Shown: positions 9,059 to 19,656, numbered from the stretch's first letter. The stretch: 64,000 nt of DNA from Halomonas sp. M20 (GCF_020622265.1 NZ_JACNMQ010000001.1:496001-560000); one strand, 5' to 3'. Notes: generated from the sequence alone by a model not told the origin. Made by a program: numbers and translations.

Positions 9059-11329
9059 ATGCCGTTTTCTCGCAATTGGTTCACCTTGTTCATCGCTGTC
9101 TTGCTGCTGATGTTGGTAACGTCATTCTACAGCCCATCCCAGGCTCAGGGCCTGGCGATTCCCGGTATTGGAAGCGCCGGTCTGGATGTAAAACAGCCTG
9201 AGGAGAGTCCCGAAGAGCTGCGCGGCTCCCTGGATGATGTCATTGCGACTCTAGAAAGCGATGCGCAGCGCGATGAGCTTCTGGTCAAGCTCAAGAAATT
9301 GCGAGAAGCGAACGAGAGTGTAGCGCAGCAGCAGGAGGGTGAACGTCAGGGCTTGCTTGGAGCACTCGCGGACTCCTTCAACGTCGCCGGTGAACAGGTT
9401 CAGCAGGGCAAGGCACCCTTGGATATTTGGGCACAGCGCTCAAGGCGGGCCGGTCAGCGCGTCGAATCGCTGTTTGCCTCCACGAGTCATGAAGAATTGC
9501 TGCGCGGTATCATTGAAACATCGGTACTGATGGGAATCTGGCTAGGTCTGTTGGTACTACTGACAGGGATCGGGCGGTTTTTTCTGCGACGCAACGGTTG
9601 GCCTCGAGTGCTGCCGCCAGAACCTCCAGCAAGTTTGCTGGTAACCCACTTTCTGCGCAAGGTGTTGCCCTGGGCGCTCTCCTTCGCGGTCATGCTGAGT
9701 AGCCTACGCTGGCTGAATGCGCCTGCCCCTTTCAGTGCCATCGTATTGGTTTTTGCTTATATCACCCTATGCGGGCGGTTACTTGCCGCTGCTTTCGAGG
9801 TGGTTATTTCCGTCTTTACCCGCGGACATCGCCGAGTCGCGGTAGCGCTTCTTCGTCAGCAGGCGCTCAAACGGCTTTTCGTTATCGGTGCTCTAGCAGC
9901 CTTGGGCGATGCGCTCAACGGCGATCGGCTGGAGGCACTGCTGGGGGGTGATCTAGCCGGCTGGCTTTCGGTATTTGCTAAAGTGCTGGCAGGCATAGTG
10001 GGCATCAAGCTCATATTGCGTATCCAGCGCCCGATAAAGCATCTGATTCGCAATCGACCCTACGCCCAGCGCCGTAATCATAATGCATTGCGGGACTTGG
10101 TGAACGTTCTTGCACGGCTATGGCACGTGCCGGTGTTACTGCTGATAGGGGCTTCTCTATTGGCTATTTTTGTCACCGGTGGAGAGGCTGAAGGTGTCTT
10201 TGTGCGGGCGATCATCGATGCGTCCCTTCTGGTGCTGGCGCTGGTGCTTGCCAGCATGCTGCGCCGTCAGAGTGAAAAGGCCGTCAAGCGCCGACGCATG
10301 TCGCAATATCGTCGCCGTCTCGAACGCTTCGGTTACGCACTGGGTCATCTGGTCATCTGGGTGGCCTTCGCCGAACTAGCGCTCCGGGTGTGGAATGTCT
10401 CGCTGTTGGGGATCGGCGCCGACAGCCCAATCAGCGCACGCATCGGCCGCGCGTTACTGGGCATCGGATTGACGGTCATGCTGGCCTGGTTGATATGGAT
10501 TATCGCCGATACGGGGATCCAGCGGGCGCTGAATACCTCGGCACGGACTCGTGGTCGCCGTGTCTACAATGCCCGCGCCCAAACCATTACACCCCTGTTG
10601 CGCAATGTGGTACTGGTCACCATCGTGATAATCGCCTCCATTGTCGGGCTTGCCAATTTGGGTGTGAACGTCACGCCGCTGTTGGCGGGTGCCGGGGTTA
10701 TTGGTCTGGCCATCGGCTTCGGTGCTCAGACCCTGGTACATGACTTGATCACGGGGCTGTTCATTCTCATCGAGGACTCCCTGGCGGTGGACGACTTCGT
10801 CCAGCTTGGTGACTTCATGGGGGCCGTGGAAGGCTTGACCATGCGTACCGTTCGTCTCAGAGATCTTGATGGCGTGGTACATATCATTCCTTTCAGTGAA
10901 ATCAAGTCGATCCATAACATGTCGCGACAATTCGGTATTGCGCTAATGTACTTGAGTATCCCGCATACCATGAAGATCGACGATGCTACCGCCTTGATGA
11001 AGGAGGTAGCGGACGATCTGCGCAAGGACCCGGTGCTGCGTCACCTGATCTGGTCACCGCTGGAGTTTCAGGGCATTCAGCGCTTCGAAGAAGGGGCAGC
11101 GATACTGCGTATTCGCATGCGTACCAAACCGGAGTACCAGTGGGACGTGACGCGTGCCTTCAATTTGCGTCTCAAGCAGCGCATGGATCAGGACGGTCAG
11201 GACCTGGCCATGCCACGCCTGAATGTAGTGGTGCAGAATGCGCCTCCGCCCAGCAAGAGCGAATCCTGGGCGCCAGAGGTACAACCCATTGTGGGGCACG
11301 CGCCTGGGCAAGGAGGCGACGCGGCATGA
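9059..11329 (+). CDS. Large MscS-type mechanosensitive channel with signal peptide
   Basis: 756 residues from the ATG at 9059, chosen over an in-frame GTG at 9029 because CAGGAG sits 5 nt upstream (9048-9053) and a clean signal peptide (MPFSRNWFTLFIAVLLLM..., cleavage near SQAQG) follows. A periplasmic coiled segment rich in Glu/Gln (residues 40-140) precedes several membrane helices. The MscS core is at about residues 530-730: the pore-lining helix VTPLLAGAGVIGLAIGFGAQ, then the beta-domain with EDSLAVDDFVQLGDF and LRDLDGVVHIIPFSEI. Such large MscS proteins relieve hypo-osmotic shock, fitting a halotolerant host. It stands alone between two terminators. Confidence 0.9.
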   Translation: MPFSRNWFTLFIAVLLLMLVTSFYSPSQAQGLAIPGIGSAGLDVKQPEESPEELRGSLDDVIATLESDAQRDELLVKLKKLREANESVAQQQEGERQGLLGALADSFNVAGEQVQQGKAPLDIWAQRSRRAGQRVESLFASTSHEELLRGIIETSVLMGIWLGLLVLLTGIGRFFLRRNGWPRVLPPEPPASLLVTHFLRKVLPWALSFAVMLSSLRWLNAPAPFSAIVLVFAYITLCGRLLAAAFEVVISVFTRGHRRVAVALLRQQALKRLFVIGALAALGDALNGDRLEALLGGDLAGWLSVFAKVLAGIVGIKLILRIQRPIKHLIRNRPYAQRRNHNALRDLVNVLARLWHVPVLLLIGASLLAIFVTGGEAEGVFVRAIIDASLLVLALVLASMLRRQSEKAVKRRRMSQYRRRLERFGYALGHLVIWVAFAELALRVWNVSLLGIGADSPISARIGRALLGIGLTVMLAWLIWIIADTGIQRALNTSARTRGRRVYNARAQTITPLLRNVVLVTIVIIASIVGLANLGVNVTPLLAGAGVIGLAIGFGAQTLVHDLITGLFILIEDSLAVDDFVQLGDFMGAVEGLTMRTVRLRDLDGVVHIIPFSEIKSIHNMSRQFGIALMYLSIPHTMKIDDATALMKEVADDLRKDPVLRHLIWSPLEFQGIQRFEEGAAILRIRMRTKPEYQWDVTRAFNLRLKQRMDQDGQDLAMPRLNVVVQNAPPPSKSESWAPEVQPIVGHAPGQGGDAA

Positions 11330-11538
11330 TCGGCGTCAATTTCTGGTAGGGTGGCCCAAAGAGCAACGACCTCACCGGTCGGACTGGTATATTTTGCAGT
11401 ATCGGTCATGGTTCGTTTTTCTGTTTGCTCAATTGCTGCTAGGCTGTAAGCGAGCGAACGGAAATCGCCAAGATACTCCGCTCTCGATCATCTGATCCTC
11501 TACAGGGATCAATCAAGCATCCATGCGGGAGATAAGCA

Positions 11539-11748
11539 ATGAAAGATTCCAAGACGGACAAATCCGAAGGTCTGGTAGATAAGGCGGCTGGCAAGGTCAA
11601 AGAAGCTATTGGCAAGGCGACGAACGATAAAGATACCGAAGCCAAAGGCAAGACACAGACTGCAAAAGGCGATGCAAAGCAGACTAAGGGCGACGTGAAG
11701 GATGCTCTTGATCCCGAGCATAGTAGCCATAATACAAACAAGCCCTGA
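11539..11748 (+). CDS. CsbD-family stress protein
   Basis: 69 residues, very hydrophilic, rich in Lys, Asp, Ala and Thr, with the pattern GLVDKAAGKVKEAIGKATND of the CsbD family (PF05532), which is small, probably intrinsically flexible, and typically induced by general stress in bacteria; biochemical function is unknown. A GGGAGA motif lies 9 nt before the ATG. It is monocistronic: 209 nt of non-coding DNA precede it and a long hairpin follows 27 nt after the stop. Confidence 0.9.
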   Translation: MKDSKTDKSEGLVDKAAGKVKEAIGKATNDKDTEAKGKTQTAKGDAKQTKGDVKDALDPEHSSHNTNKP

Positions 11749-11775
11749 TGTTGCTGAAGTAGGCGCTTGCCAATA

Positions 11776-11806
11776 CTATCGAGGGGCCATCATGGCCCCT
11801 CGATAG
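11776..11806 (+). terminator. Hairpin terminator after the CsbD gene
   Basis: 15-bp perfect inverted repeat CTATCGAGGGGCCAT / ATGGCCCCTCGATAG (11776-11790, 11792-11806) around a single C; no clear T-run on either side. It could serve both the CsbD gene and the convergent methyltransferase gene. Confidence 0.65.
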
Positions 11807-11848
11807 GTTATGAAAGTAGAGAAATCATGCTCAAAGAGTTGATGATCT

Positions 11849-12457
11849 TTATGAACTGCATCGATAAAAATGTGCTGGAAGAAAATTCAGCGGTATGAAA
11901 TCGCGCTGCACCTTGGGAAAGGTCTTGTTCAGGTGGGGGAGTACGCTCGGCGAGAATTGATAGAGCAGAAAGGCGCCGCTCGGGGCTATTACCTGCTGAG
12001 TCGAGCTCAAGATGCTGTCCTTGACCGGGCCTGGCAGAGTGCTCAACGGTATACCGGCAATTATGTAATCCGCCTGGCCGAGCCCACGTTCAGTCAGCAC
12101 CTGTTCGATGTTCTCCGCCGATTCGTGCATTATCTCGAGTCGCGGATCCGGACAGGTCTGCTTGAGAAACTCGACGAAATCCTCATTGGTTTCAAGCACC
12201 AGCAATGTAGCCTCCGGGTGCATCTGACGGAGTATCTCACGAGTAAAAGTGCCTACGCCGGGACCGTATTCGACCAGTACTCGAGCATTCTGCCAATCGA
12301 CATGAGAAAGCATGCGCCGAACCAGAAAAGGAGAGCTTGGAATGATCGAGCCAAGCATTTTCGGATGCTTGAGAAAATTCTTGGCAAAGAGGAAGAACTG
12401 CTTGCTTTGTGACATGGGTTGCCGAGAGTCCTTCGTTCCTTGCTTACTGAATTCCAT
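11849..12457 (-). CDS. SAM-dependent methyltransferase, phospholipid N-methyltransferase-like
   Basis: 202 residues. The SAM-binding motif I is LVEYGPGVGTFT (residues 62-72), followed by an acidic end of strand 2 (LLVLETNEDF), and the early segment FAKNFLKHPKMLGSIIPSSPFL is characteristic of the COG3963 / PmtA-like group that resembles rRNA adenine dimethylases but is predicted to methylate phosphatidylethanolamine. Substrate is inferred from family only. The start at 12457 has AAGGA 9 nt upstream; a second Met at residue 15 is a possible alternative. It is a single gene on the minus strand, convergent with csbD and divergent from the cyo operon. Confidence 0.8.
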   Translation of the reverse strand: MEFSKQGTKDSRQPMSQSKQFFLFAKNFLKHPKMLGSIIPSSPFLVRRMLSHVDWQNARVLVEYGPGVGTFTREILRQMHPEATLLVLETNEDFVEFLKQTCPDPRLEIMHESAENIEQVLTERGLGQADYIIAGIPLSTLPGPVKDSILSSTQQVIAPSGAFLLYQFSPSVLPHLNKTFPKVQRDFIPLNFLPAHFYRCSS

Positions 12458-12943
12458 GTTTGAATTTCCTTGTCGTCAGACGGCTTGGGATTGTTTCATT
12501 ACCTTAGGGCAACAAGCGCTTCAGGAAAAGAAATAATGTCATCTGGGCTGTTGATGCTTTGCGTTTTGTCACACAGTGAAACGGTTGGTTAGTGGTATTT
12601 AAAACAACATACCCTGACACTTCATCGTCGATGGTGACACTGCGACAATTTGTAATAGGCTGCGACGGACTGCGGCAAAACGCCACTTCTCAACTTCCCT
12701 GAAAAGGCATGAAAATAGCTGCCCTCCAGCAGGTACTCATGGCTCCATAGGATGCTGCTGGCGTTCAGCTCGTCTTTCGGCGTGTTCTTCGCCTTGTCAA
12801 GTGCTAAAAATATCAGTCTCGATCCATTCGCAAGCAAGTGCCTATTGGTAAGCCACAGGACGATAGTCATCTGCTTGAATTTAGCGTGCTAACGAACACC
12901 CTGTTCCGCGTATGCCGCCTTTCGGGCTTCAAGAGGTCATGTA
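12458..12943. other. 486-bp spacer upstream of cyoA, no gene recognised
   Basis: This stretch must hold the promoters of the methyltransferase gene and of cyoABCDE. A minus-strand open frame covers 12622-12870 (82 codons) but has no family resemblance and no good ribosome site. A short direct repeat GTGACACTGCGACA/TGACACTTCATCG is seen near 12617-12647. I cannot place promoters or an ArcA/FNR site with confidence. Confidence 0.5.
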
Positions 12944-13861
12944 ATGAAAAAGAAGCATTTCAGTCTTTTCATAGGATTATCGTTACTGTTGCTGCTCGGT
13001 GGTTGCGATGCAGCATTGATAGATCCTCAAGGGCGGGTAGGGGAACAACAGCTAACGCTGATCCTGACGGCTTTTGGTCTGATGATGATCGTCGTTATCC
13101 CTGTCATCGTGATGACGATACTCTTCGCCTGGCGGTATCGCGAAAACGGGGAAGCAACCTATACACCTGACTGGGCACATTCCAACGCCATCGAAACCGT
13201 CGTCTGGTTCATACCATTCGTCATCATTGCATTCCTGGCCTGGCTCACTTGGCAAACCTCACACAGTCTGGATCCTCATAAGCGGCTAGAAAGCGATATC
13301 GAGCCCATGGAGATTCAAGCGGTGTCGCTGGACTGGAAATGGCTTTTCATTTACCCGGAGCAGGGTATTGCCACCGTCAACGAGGTGGCTTTTCCCGCAG
13401 GCGTGCCAGTGCACTTCAGGGTGAGTTCCGGCTCGGTAATGAATTCGTTCTTCATCCCAGCCTTGGGTAGCCAGATCTATGCCATGGCGGGCATGGACAA
13501 CGACGTTTATCTGGAGGCTGATAATACCGGCACCTATTCCGGGCGCTCCGTTCATTACAGTGGTGCCGGCTTCTCGGGCATGATCTTCGATGCCATTTCA
13601 ACCACTGAAGAGGGGTTTGACGACTGGGTCAATAAAGTCAGGGAGTCGTCCAAGTCGCTGAACTTCCCGGAGGAGTACTACGTGCTCGCGGAGCCTACCA
13701 GGAATCATCCAGTAGAGTATTTTTCCGAGGCATCCCCCGAGCTTTACACGCAAATACTGGAAAGTTTCCACGGAGGTAGCGGCGGATCGCAGCAGGGAAA
13801 ACACAGGGAGCAAGGCGGCGACCACCAGGGTACGCCAATGAGCGCAGAGGCAGCGGAGTAA
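12944..13861 (+). CDS. cyoA: Cytochrome bo3 ubiquinol oxidase subunit II
   Basis: 305 residues with a lipoprotein signal (LLLLLGGC, Cys21), two membrane helices and a periplasmic cupredoxin domain, as in E. coli CyoA. The region corresponding to CuA lacks the Cys-containing motif of cytochrome c oxidases, as expected of a quinol oxidase; [15 protein letters not shown] and YSGAGFSGM are the familiar subunit II strands. AGAGG lies 7 nt before the ATG. The tail is extended, with Gly/Gln/His-rich low complexity. It starts the five-gene operon for the terminal oxidase, which reduces oxygen with ubiquinol at the inner membrane and pumps protons. Confidence 0.96.
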   Translation: MKKKHFSLFIGLSLLLLLGGCDAALIDPQGRVGEQQLTLILTAFGLMMIVVIPVIVMTILFAWRYRENGEATYTPDWAHSNAIETVVWFIPFVIIAFLAWLTWQTSHSLDPHKRLESDIEPMEIQAVSLDWKWLFIYPEQGIATVNEVAFPAGVPVHFRVSSGSVMNSFFIPALGSQIYAMAGMDNDVYLEADNTGTYSGRSVHYSGAGFSGMIFDAISTTEEGFDDWVNKVRESSKSLNFPEEYYVLAEPTRNHPVEYFSEASPELYTQILESFHGGSGGSQQGKHREQGGDHQGTPMSAEAAE

Positions 13862-13865
13862 GACT

Positions 13866-15851
13866 ATGTTCGGAAAACTAAGCTTAGAGTCGATTCCATA
13901 TCACGAGCCCATCATCATGTCCGTGGTGGTCGTCATCGCGCTCGGTGGGATTCTTCTGTTTGGACTGCTGACCTACTACAAGAAGTGGATGTACCTGTGG
14001 ACGGAGTGGATCACCTCCGTCGATCACAAGAAACTCGGTATCATGTATTTCATCGTGGCCCTGGTCATGCTGATACGCGGCTTTTCGGATGCCATCATGA
14101 TGCGGACTCAGCAAGCCATTGCTGCCGGCGGCGCCGAAGGCTATCTACCGCCGCATCATTACGATCAGATATTCACCGCTCATGGCGTGATCATGATCTT
14201 CTTCGTGGCCATGCCCATGGTCATCGGCTTGATGAACCTGGTAGTGCCGCTGCAGATCGGCGCACGGGACGTTGCGTTTCCATTTCTTAACAACTTGAGC
14301 TTCTGGCTGTTCGCGGCAGGCGTCGTGCTGGTCAACGTATCGTTGTTCGTTGGGGAGTTTGCCAAGACCGGCTGGCTTTCCTACGCGCCGCTCTCGGAGT
14401 TGCAATACAGTCCCGGGGTCGGGGTGGATTACTGGATATGGGCGTTACAGATATCTGGGATAGGCACGACGCTGACGGGCATCAATTTCTTCGTCACCAT
14501 TCTGAAGATGCGTACCAAGGGCATGACTCTGTTTCGCATGCCGATCTTCACCTGGACCTCGCTTTGCGCCAACGTGCTGATCATTGCCTCGTTCCCGATT
14601 CTGACGGCAACGATCGCCATGCTGACGCTGGATCGCTATCTGGGTATGCACTTCTTCACCAATGACTTTGGCGGCAACATGATGATGTACGTCAACCTCA
14701 TCTGGGCCTGGGGTCATCCGGAAGTGTATATCCTGATCCTGCCGGCGTTCGGTGTTTTTTCCGAGGTCATCGCGACTTTCTCCAGAAAGCGTCTGTTCGG
14801 TTACGCCACCTTGGTATGGGCGACCGTCGCCATTACGGTGCTCTCTTTCATCGTCTGGTTGCACCACTTCTTCACAATGGGTTCAGGGGCCAACGTCAAT
14901 GCCTTCTTTGGCATCATGACAATGCTTATCGCAATACCCACCGGTGTGAAGATATTCAACTGGCTGTTCACCATGTTCCGTGGACGATTGCAGTTCACCT
15001 CACCGGTTCTATGGACACTGGGTTTCATCATTACTTTTACTCTGGGTGGCATGACTGGGGTAATGCTAGCCGTACCTGCGGCTAACTTCGTCCTGCATAA
15101 CAGCCTGTTCGTCATTGCTCACTTCCATAACGTGATCATCGGCGGCGTGGTCTTCGGCATGATGGCCGGTATGACCTATTGGTTCCCCAAGGCCTTCGGT
15201 TTCACCCTTGACGAGAAGTGGGGCAAGCGTTCGTTCTGGTGCTGGTTCACGGGCTTCTATCTGGCTTTCATGCCGCTTTATGTACTGAGCTTCTTTGGCG
15301 CGGCGCGGCGTATGCAGTCCTATGCAGAGACCGAGTGGCAACCCTGGTTCATTCTGGCTGCTATAGGTGCCTTGGTCATTCTGGTGGGTATCGCCTGCAC
15401 CATCATTCAGATCGTGGTCAGTATTCGCGATCGCAAGAAGAATGCGGATATAACCGGCGATCCCTGGGATGGGCGCACGCCGGAGTGGGCTACTTCATCG
15501 CCTGCACCGTTTTACAACTTTGCGCATCTTCCTGCGATTGGCGGCGTCGATAGCTTCTGGGAGGACAAGCAGAAAAATGGCCCTAATGCTCAACTGAGCG
15601 AGCCGCCCTATGAAGATATTCATATGCCCAAGAATACCGTGGCGGGGCCAGTCATGGGGGCTATTAGTATTGCGCTTGGTTTTGCCTTGGTATGGCATAT
15701 CTGGTGGTTGGTAGGGGTCAGTGCAATAGGCCTGTTCGTGACCTTCATGCTGCGTGTCTTCAATGACGACATCGACTATTACGTCCCTGCTGCGGAAGTC
15801 GAGCGTATTGAAAATGCGCACAAACAAGAGCTGAAGGAGTTGCGAGCGTAA
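13866..15851 (+). CDS. cyoB: Cytochrome bo3 ubiquinol oxidase subunit I
   Basis: 661 residues, matching the usual ~660 of CyoB. The heme-copper oxidase landmarks are present: low-spin heme ligand in [15 protein letters not shown], the CuB His and cross-linked Tyr in [17 protein letters not shown], the CuB pair in [10 protein letters not shown], and the heme ligands in [16 protein letters not shown]. It houses heme b, heme o3 and CuB. It begins 4 nt after the cyoA stop and ends 1 nt before the cyoC start. No irregularity seen. Confidence 0.97.
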   Translation: MFGKLSLESIPYHEPIIMSVVVVIALGGILLFGLLTYYKKWMYLWTEWITSVDHKKLGIMYFIVALVMLIRGFSDAIMMRTQQAIAAGGAEGYLPPHHYDQIFTAHGVIMIFFVAMPMVIGLMNLVVPLQIGARDVAFPFLNNLSFWLFAAGVVLVNVSLFVGEFAKTGWLSYAPLSELQYSPGVGVDYWIWALQISGIGTTLTGINFFVTILKMRTKGMTLFRMPIFTWTSLCANVLIIASFPILTATIAMLTLDRYLGMHFFTNDFGGNMMMYVNLIWAWGHPEVYILILPAFGVFSEVIATFSRKRLFGYATLVWATVAITVLSFIVWLHHFFTMGSGANVNAFFGIMTMLIAIPTGVKIFNWLFTMFRGRLQFTSPVLWTLGFIITFTLGGMTGVMLAVPAANFVLHNSLFVIAHFHNVIIGGVVFGMMAGMTYWFPKAFGFTLDEKWGKRSFWCWFTGFYLAFMPLYVLSFFGAARRMQSYAETEWQPWFILAAIGALVILVGIACTIIQIVVSIRDRKKNADITGDPWDGRTPEWATSSPAPFYNFAHLPAIGGVDSFWEDKQKNGPNAQLSEPPYEDIHMPKNTVAGPVMGAISIALGFALVWHIWWLVGVSAIGLFVTFMLRVFNDDIDYYVPAAEVERIENAHKQELKELRA

Positions 15852-15852
15852 T

Positions 15853-16470
15853 ATGTCAATGCACACAGAGACTTTTAACGACGCTCATACTGGAGAGCAT
15901 GAGCACCACGACGCCGCAGGAATGAAGGTCTTCGGTTTCTGGGTTTATCTGATGAGCGACCTGATCATCTTCGGGTCACTCTTCGCCACCTATGCCGTGC
16001 TCATGGAGGGCACGGCAGGCGGCCCGTCCGCTGCGGATATTTTTGAACTACCGTTCGTTCTGGTCGAGACCTTTCTGCTACTCTTTTCGAGTTTCACCTA
16101 TGGCATCGCCGTACTGGAGATGAACAAGAACAAGGTGGCGCAGGTCAAGCTATGGCTAGGCATCACCTTTGTGCTGGGTGCAGCATTCATAGGCATGGAG
16201 ATTTACGAATTCCAGCATTTGATTCATGAAGGGTTCGGACCGGATCGCAGTGCTTTTCTGACTGCATTCTTCACCCTGGTCGGCACCCACGGCCTACACG
16301 TGACATTCGGCCTGATCTGGATTCTGGTAATGCTGATTCAGCTATCTACCAAGGGCCTGACCGATGCTACTCGCCCACGAATCATGTGCTTGAGCTTGTT
16401 CTGGCACTTCCTTGATGTCGTTTGGATATGCGTCTTCTCCTTCGTCTACCTGATGGGAGTCCTAGTATGA
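15853..16470 (+). CDS. cyoC: Cytochrome bo3 ubiquinol oxidase subunit III
   Basis: 205 residues, five predicted membrane helices; [14 protein letters not shown] and [18 protein letters not shown] are typical subunit III segments. A His-rich N-terminal stretch ([12 protein letters not shown]) precedes the first helix. The subunit stabilises the oxidase core and carries no cofactor. Its stop overlaps the cyoD start (ATGA at 16467-16470). Confidence 0.96.
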   Translation: MSMHTETFNDAHTGEHEHHDAAGMKVFGFWVYLMSDLIIFGSLFATYAVLMEGTAGGPSAADIFELPFVLVETFLLLFSSFTYGIAVLEMNKNKVAQVKLWLGITFVLGAAFIGMEIYEFQHLIHEGFGPDRSAFLTAFFTLVGTHGLHVTFGLIWILVMLIQLSTKGLTDATRPRIMCLSLFWHFLDVVWICVFSFVYLMGVLV

Positions 16471-16805
16471 GCAACAGCAACCCGGATACCGTGCCAGGCA
16501 GCGCGAGTCATGGTAGCGTTAAGTCCTATGTCATCGGTCTGATTCTATCCATCGTGTTGACCGTGATTCCCTTCGCCGCCGTCATGACCGGCGCCTTGAG
16601 TATCACGACAACGGTACTGACTATTGTCATCGCGGCCGTACTGCAGGTTCTCGTGCAATTGGTCATGTTCATGCACTTGAACACCAAGTCGGACGAAGGA
16701 TGGAATTTCATGTCCCTCGTGTTTGCGGTGACGATACTGGTTCTCGTGGTGGGGGGTTCATTATGGATCATGCATCATCTACATCTGAACGTAATGATCA
16801 GCTAG
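16467..16805 (+). CDS. cyoD: Cytochrome bo3 ubiquinol oxidase subunit IV
   Basis: 112 residues from the ATG at 16467, which forms an ATGA overlap with the cyoC stop; the frame is open a little further upstream inside cyoC but the overlap start gives the family length. Three membrane helices, with [12 protein letters not shown] in the second, as in CyoD, which helps assemble the oxidase. The 3' end overlaps the next gene by 43 nt if cyoE starts at 16763. Confidence 0.94.
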   Translation: MSNSNPDTVPGSASHGSVKSYVIGLILSIVLTVIPFAAVMTGALSITTTVLTIVIAAVLQVLVQLVMFMHLNTKSDEGWNFMSLVFAVTILVLVVGGSLWIMHHLHLNVMIS

Positions 16806-17704
16806 CGTCGCACCCTGCGATGCTCAAGGACTTCCTCGCCATCACCAAGCCAGGCATCATTTTAGGGAATCTTGTCTCGGTGACCGGCGGCTTCTTCCTG
16901 GCGGCACATGGAAGACTGGAAATGGTGCCTTTCTTGGCCGCGTTGTTGGGCGTGGCCTTGGTGATTGCCTCCGGCTGCGTATTCAACAACGTCGTTGACC
17001 GGGATATCGACGTCAAGATGCGGCGCACGCAAGAGCGGGCGCTGGTGAAAGGCGTCATCTCCGTACCGGTGGCGCTGGCATATGCCACGTTTCTGGGTAT
17101 CGCCGGGATAATACTGTTGTATTGGTTGGCAAATCCGTTGGCCGCGTTTTTTGCGGTTGTGGGTTTCGTCGTCTACGTCGGTTTTTATACGCTCTGGCTC
17201 AAGCGCAACTCGATACATGGAACGCTTGTCGGAAGTCTTTCCGGGGCCATGCCTCCAGTCATTGGCTATTGCGCCGCAAGCAATCAGTTCGATCTCGGCG
17301 GTGCCATTCTGCTGTTGATCTTCAGCCTCTGGCAGATGCCGCACTCCTATGCGATTGCGATCTTTCGCTTCGACGACTACCAGGCAGCATCGATTCCGGT
17401 CTTGCCGGTCGAGAAAGGCATTCCCGCAGCCAAGCGCTCCATCGTGCTGTACATTGCTGCCTTCACTGCGGCGGTGCTGGCGCTGTCTCTGACAGGCTAT
17501 GCAGGCGTTGGCTATCTGGTCGTCGCAGGTGCAGCGAGCTTCTATTGGCTCTATTTGGCCGTATCCAACTACCATTGGATCGATCATGCGGCCTGGGCAA
17601 GAAAGCAGTTTGCTTTCTCCATCATAATGGTCATGATCCTGAGCTCAATGATGGTAATCGAGTTTGGCGTTTCATCGACCGTGGCGTTGCTGGCGAGCAC
17701 TTGA
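16763..17704 (+). CDS. cyoE: Protoheme IX farnesyltransferase (heme o synthase)
   Basis: UbiA-family prenyltransferase, 313 residues from the ATG at 16763 (GGGGGG 6 nt upstream) or 294 from the ATG at 16820; the shorter form matches E. coli CyoE at its N-terminus ([17 protein letters not shown] versus the family start ...TKPGIIxGN). Catalytic Asp-rich motif [12 protein letters not shown] and the second motif [13 protein letters not shown] are present. It attaches farnesyl to heme b, giving heme o for CyoB. The longer start would overlap cyoD by 43 nt; the shorter one leaves a 14-nt gap and has no clear ribosome site. Confidence 0.94.
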   Translation: MDHASSTSERNDQLASHPAMLKDFLAITKPGIILGNLVSVTGGFFLAAHGRLEMVPFLAALLGVALVIASGCVFNNVVDRDIDVKMRRTQERALVKGVISVPVALAYATFLGIAGIILLYWLANPLAAFFAVVGFVVYVGFYTLWLKRNSIHGTLVGSLSGAMPPVIGYCAASNQFDLGGAILLLIFSLWQMPHSYAIAIFRFDDYQAASIPVLPVEKGIPAAKRSIVLYIAAFTAAVLALSLTGYAGVGYLVVAGAASFYWLYLAVSNYHWIDHAAWARKQFAFSIIMVMILSSMMVIEFGVSSTVALLAST

Positions 17705-17805
17705 ACCTCTTCGGTTCGTTTCTACACGAACTTCTCGTGAGCAAAAACGTCTCCAGTAAGAAAATAACTTCTATTCCGGCGGTGTGCCCATGGGGAGCGA
17801 ATGCC

Positions 17806-18375
17806 ATGCGTTCGAGCGTGATGCTGATGTTCGGTATAGGGATGCTGGCAGTGTTGGCTACTGCACAAGCGGCCGCAACTCCCTGGAACATCGTTCAAGA
17901 TAAAAGCCGGCTGGGTTTTATCGCGATTCAGGAAGGCGATGAGTTCAAGGGTGAGTTTGGCAACTTCAATGCCGAAATGCGTTTCTCGAAAGAAGCCCTC
18001 GACGAAAGCCAATTCGATGTCTCTATCGATGTGACCAGTATCGACGCTGGCAATTCCCAGCGAAACGATACGCTCCCGGATGAAGAGTGGTTCTTCTTCG
18101 AACGCTTCCCGAAAGCCACCTATGTCACTTCGATCATTCGAGAAGGGGAGGATGCGCCCTTCGAGGCGATAGGTACCTTGAACCTGCGCGGCTTGGCGCG
18201 GGAGATCGTTCTACCCTTCGAATGGCGGACCAAGGGTGATCGCGCCTTCATGCAGGGGCGGGCGAGTTTCGATCGTCGGCAGTTCGACATAGGGCAAGGA
18301 GAGTGGGCCAGCGATGATGTCGTTGGCTATCCGATACAGGTAATCGTCGACTTGACCCTTGAGCGCGCCAAATAG
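17806..18375 (+). CDS. YceI family periplasmic protein
   Basis: 189 residues from the ATG at 17806, with GGGGAG 8 nt upstream and a signal peptide (MRSSVMLMFGIGMLAVLATAQAAA). The frame is open much further upstream across cyoE, but that part is a shadow of the oxidase gene. The mature part is a YceI lipocalin-like fold (PF04264): WNIVQDKSRLGFIA at the start, FDVSIDVTSIDAGNSQRND and GTLNLRGLAREIVLPF later. YceI proteins bind polyisoprenoids such as ubiquinone-like molecules. Position 101 nt behind cyoE and before the shared terminator suggests coexpression with the quinol oxidase, which may be functional (quinone handling) but is inference. Confidence 0.9.
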   Translation: MRSSVMLMFGIGMLAVLATAQAAATPWNIVQDKSRLGFIAIQEGDEFKGEFGNFNAEMRFSKEALDESQFDVSIDVTSIDAGNSQRNDTLPDEEWFFFERFPKATYVTSIIREGEDAPFEAIGTLNLRGLAREIVLPFEWRTKGDRAFMQGRASFDRRQFDIGQGEWASDDVVGYPIQVIVDLTLERAK

Positions 18376-18380
18376 AATAA

Positions 18381-18417
18381 AAAGAGCGCGCCCAGGCTAG
18401 GCCTGGGCGCGCTCTTT
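18381..18417. terminator. Strong bidirectional terminator after cyo-yceI
   Basis: 17-bp perfect stem AAAGAGCGCGCCCAGGC / GCCTGGGCGCGCTCTTT (18381-18397, 18401-18417) with a TAG loop. A-rich on the left and T-rich on the right, so it can end both the cyo operon and, from the other side, the aminotransferase gene. Confidence 0.85.
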
Positions 18418-18459
18418 ACCATCTTGCCATCGCGTCGACTATTTGATGCATGCTGGTAG

Positions 18460-19584
18460 TTAACCGATAACGTTGTTCAAGGCCTGCTCTAGATTTTCGA
18501 CGCTACGCTCGACATTGTGCAGCTTGTCGAGACCGAACAATCCGATGCGGAAGGTTTGGAAATCATCCCCCTCGTCACACATCAAAGGCACGCCGGCGGC
18601 GACCTGAACGCCTTGCTGGCCAAACTTGCCCGCAATTCCTGCATCGTCGGTGTAGCACACCACCACGCCGGGCGCCTGGAACCCCTCGGCCGCAACACTC
18701 TTGAAGCCGTGATTGCTTAGCATGGTGCGCACGCCTTTGCCCAGCTCCCACTGTTCGTCGCATACCTTGTCGAAACCGTAATCCTGGGTCTCTTTCATAA
18801 CGTCTCGCAGCTGAGCCAGGCCGTCCGTGGGCAGGGTGGCATGATAGGCATGGCCGCCATTTTCATAGGCTGTCATGATGTCGCGCCACTTGCGTAGATC
18901 TGCCGCAAAACTGCTGCTGTTGGTCTCCTGAAGTCGTGCTTCGGCGCGCTCGGAGAGCATGACCATGGCACAACCCGGTGAGCCGCTCCAGCCCTTTTGC
19001 GGGGCGCTGATCAAGACGTCTACCCCGCTTGACTGCATGTCGACCCAAGCAGTGCCGGAGGCGATGCAGTCGAGCACGAACAGGCCATTTACCTTGTGAA
19101 CCGCATCCGCCACCTGCTTGAGATAGTCCTGGGGTAAAATCATGCCTGCAGACGTCTCGACATGAGGGGCGAATACCAGATCCGGCCGCTGCTCCTCGAT
19201 ACTGGCCACGACCTCCTCGATGGGTGCCGGAGTGAAAGGAGCCTGCTTGCCTTCCTCAATGCGACGCGCCTTCATCACGGTGGATTGCGCCGGGATGTTT
19301 CCCATTTCGAAGATCTGTGTCCAGCGGTAGCTGAACCAGCCGTTGCGAATCACCAGTACCTTGCGATCCTGAGCGAATTGCCGAGCCACGGCCTCCATGC
19401 CGAAGGTGCCGCTGCCGGGCATGATGATGGCGCTGTGAGCGCTGTAAACATTCTTGAGCATGCCCAGTACGTCGTTGACCACAGCCTGAAAGGCCTTGGA
19501 CATGTGGTTGAGGGAGCGATCGCTGTAGACCACCGAATACTCGAGCAGGCCGTTGGGATCGACATCGGGCCGTAAACCGGGCAT
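18460..19584 (-). CDS. Class V PLP aminotransferase (alanine/serine-glyoxylate aminotransferase-like)
   Basis: 374 residues. PLP-binding Lys is K197 in SAPQKGWSGSPG; the phosphate-binding segment is IIMPGSGTFGMEA (residues 53-65), and LFVLDCIASGT holds the Asp that contacts the pyridine nitrogen. This is the class V fold of alanine-glyoxylate, serine-glyoxylate or 2-aminoethylphosphonate transaminases; the exact amino donor cannot be settled by eye. Transcribed alone on the minus strand, with an imperfect GGAGG-like element (ATGGAGGTACAG) before the ATG. A palindromic repeat (19657-19803) lies upstream of it, between this gene and the L,D-transpeptidase. Confidence 0.85.
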   Translation of the reverse strand: MPGLRPDVDPNGLLEYSVVYSDRSLNHMSKAFQAVVNDVLGMLKNVYSAHSAIIMPGSGTFGMEAVARQFAQDRKVLVIRNGWFSYRWTQIFEMGNIPAQSTVMKARRIEEGKQAPFTPAPIEEVVASIEEQRPDLVFAPHVETSAGMILPQDYLKQVADAVHKVNGLFVLDCIASGTAWVDMQSSGVDVLISAPQKGWSGSPGCAMVMLSERAEARLQETNSSSFAADLRKWRDIMTAYENGGHAYHATLPTDGLAQLRDVMKETQDYGFDKVCDEQWELGKGVRTMLSNHGFKSVAAEGFQAPGVVVCYTDDAGIAGKFGQQGVQVAAGVPLMCDEGDDFQTFRIGLFGLDKLHNVERSVENLEQALNNVIG

Positions 19585-19656
19585 TTCTGTACCTCCATAT
19601 CATTAGCGGTAGCGATGACTTCAACACTCTAGGATATGCGTAAACATCGGTAACGA

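Noticed and set aside
12622-12870. 82-codon minus-strand frame upstream of cyoA
   Set aside because: No family resemblance or ribosome site; it was left inside the spacer entry.
17122-17805. Upstream extension of the YceI frame across cyoE
   Set aside because: It runs over the heme o synthase gene in another frame; the signal peptide and ribosome site put the start at 17806.
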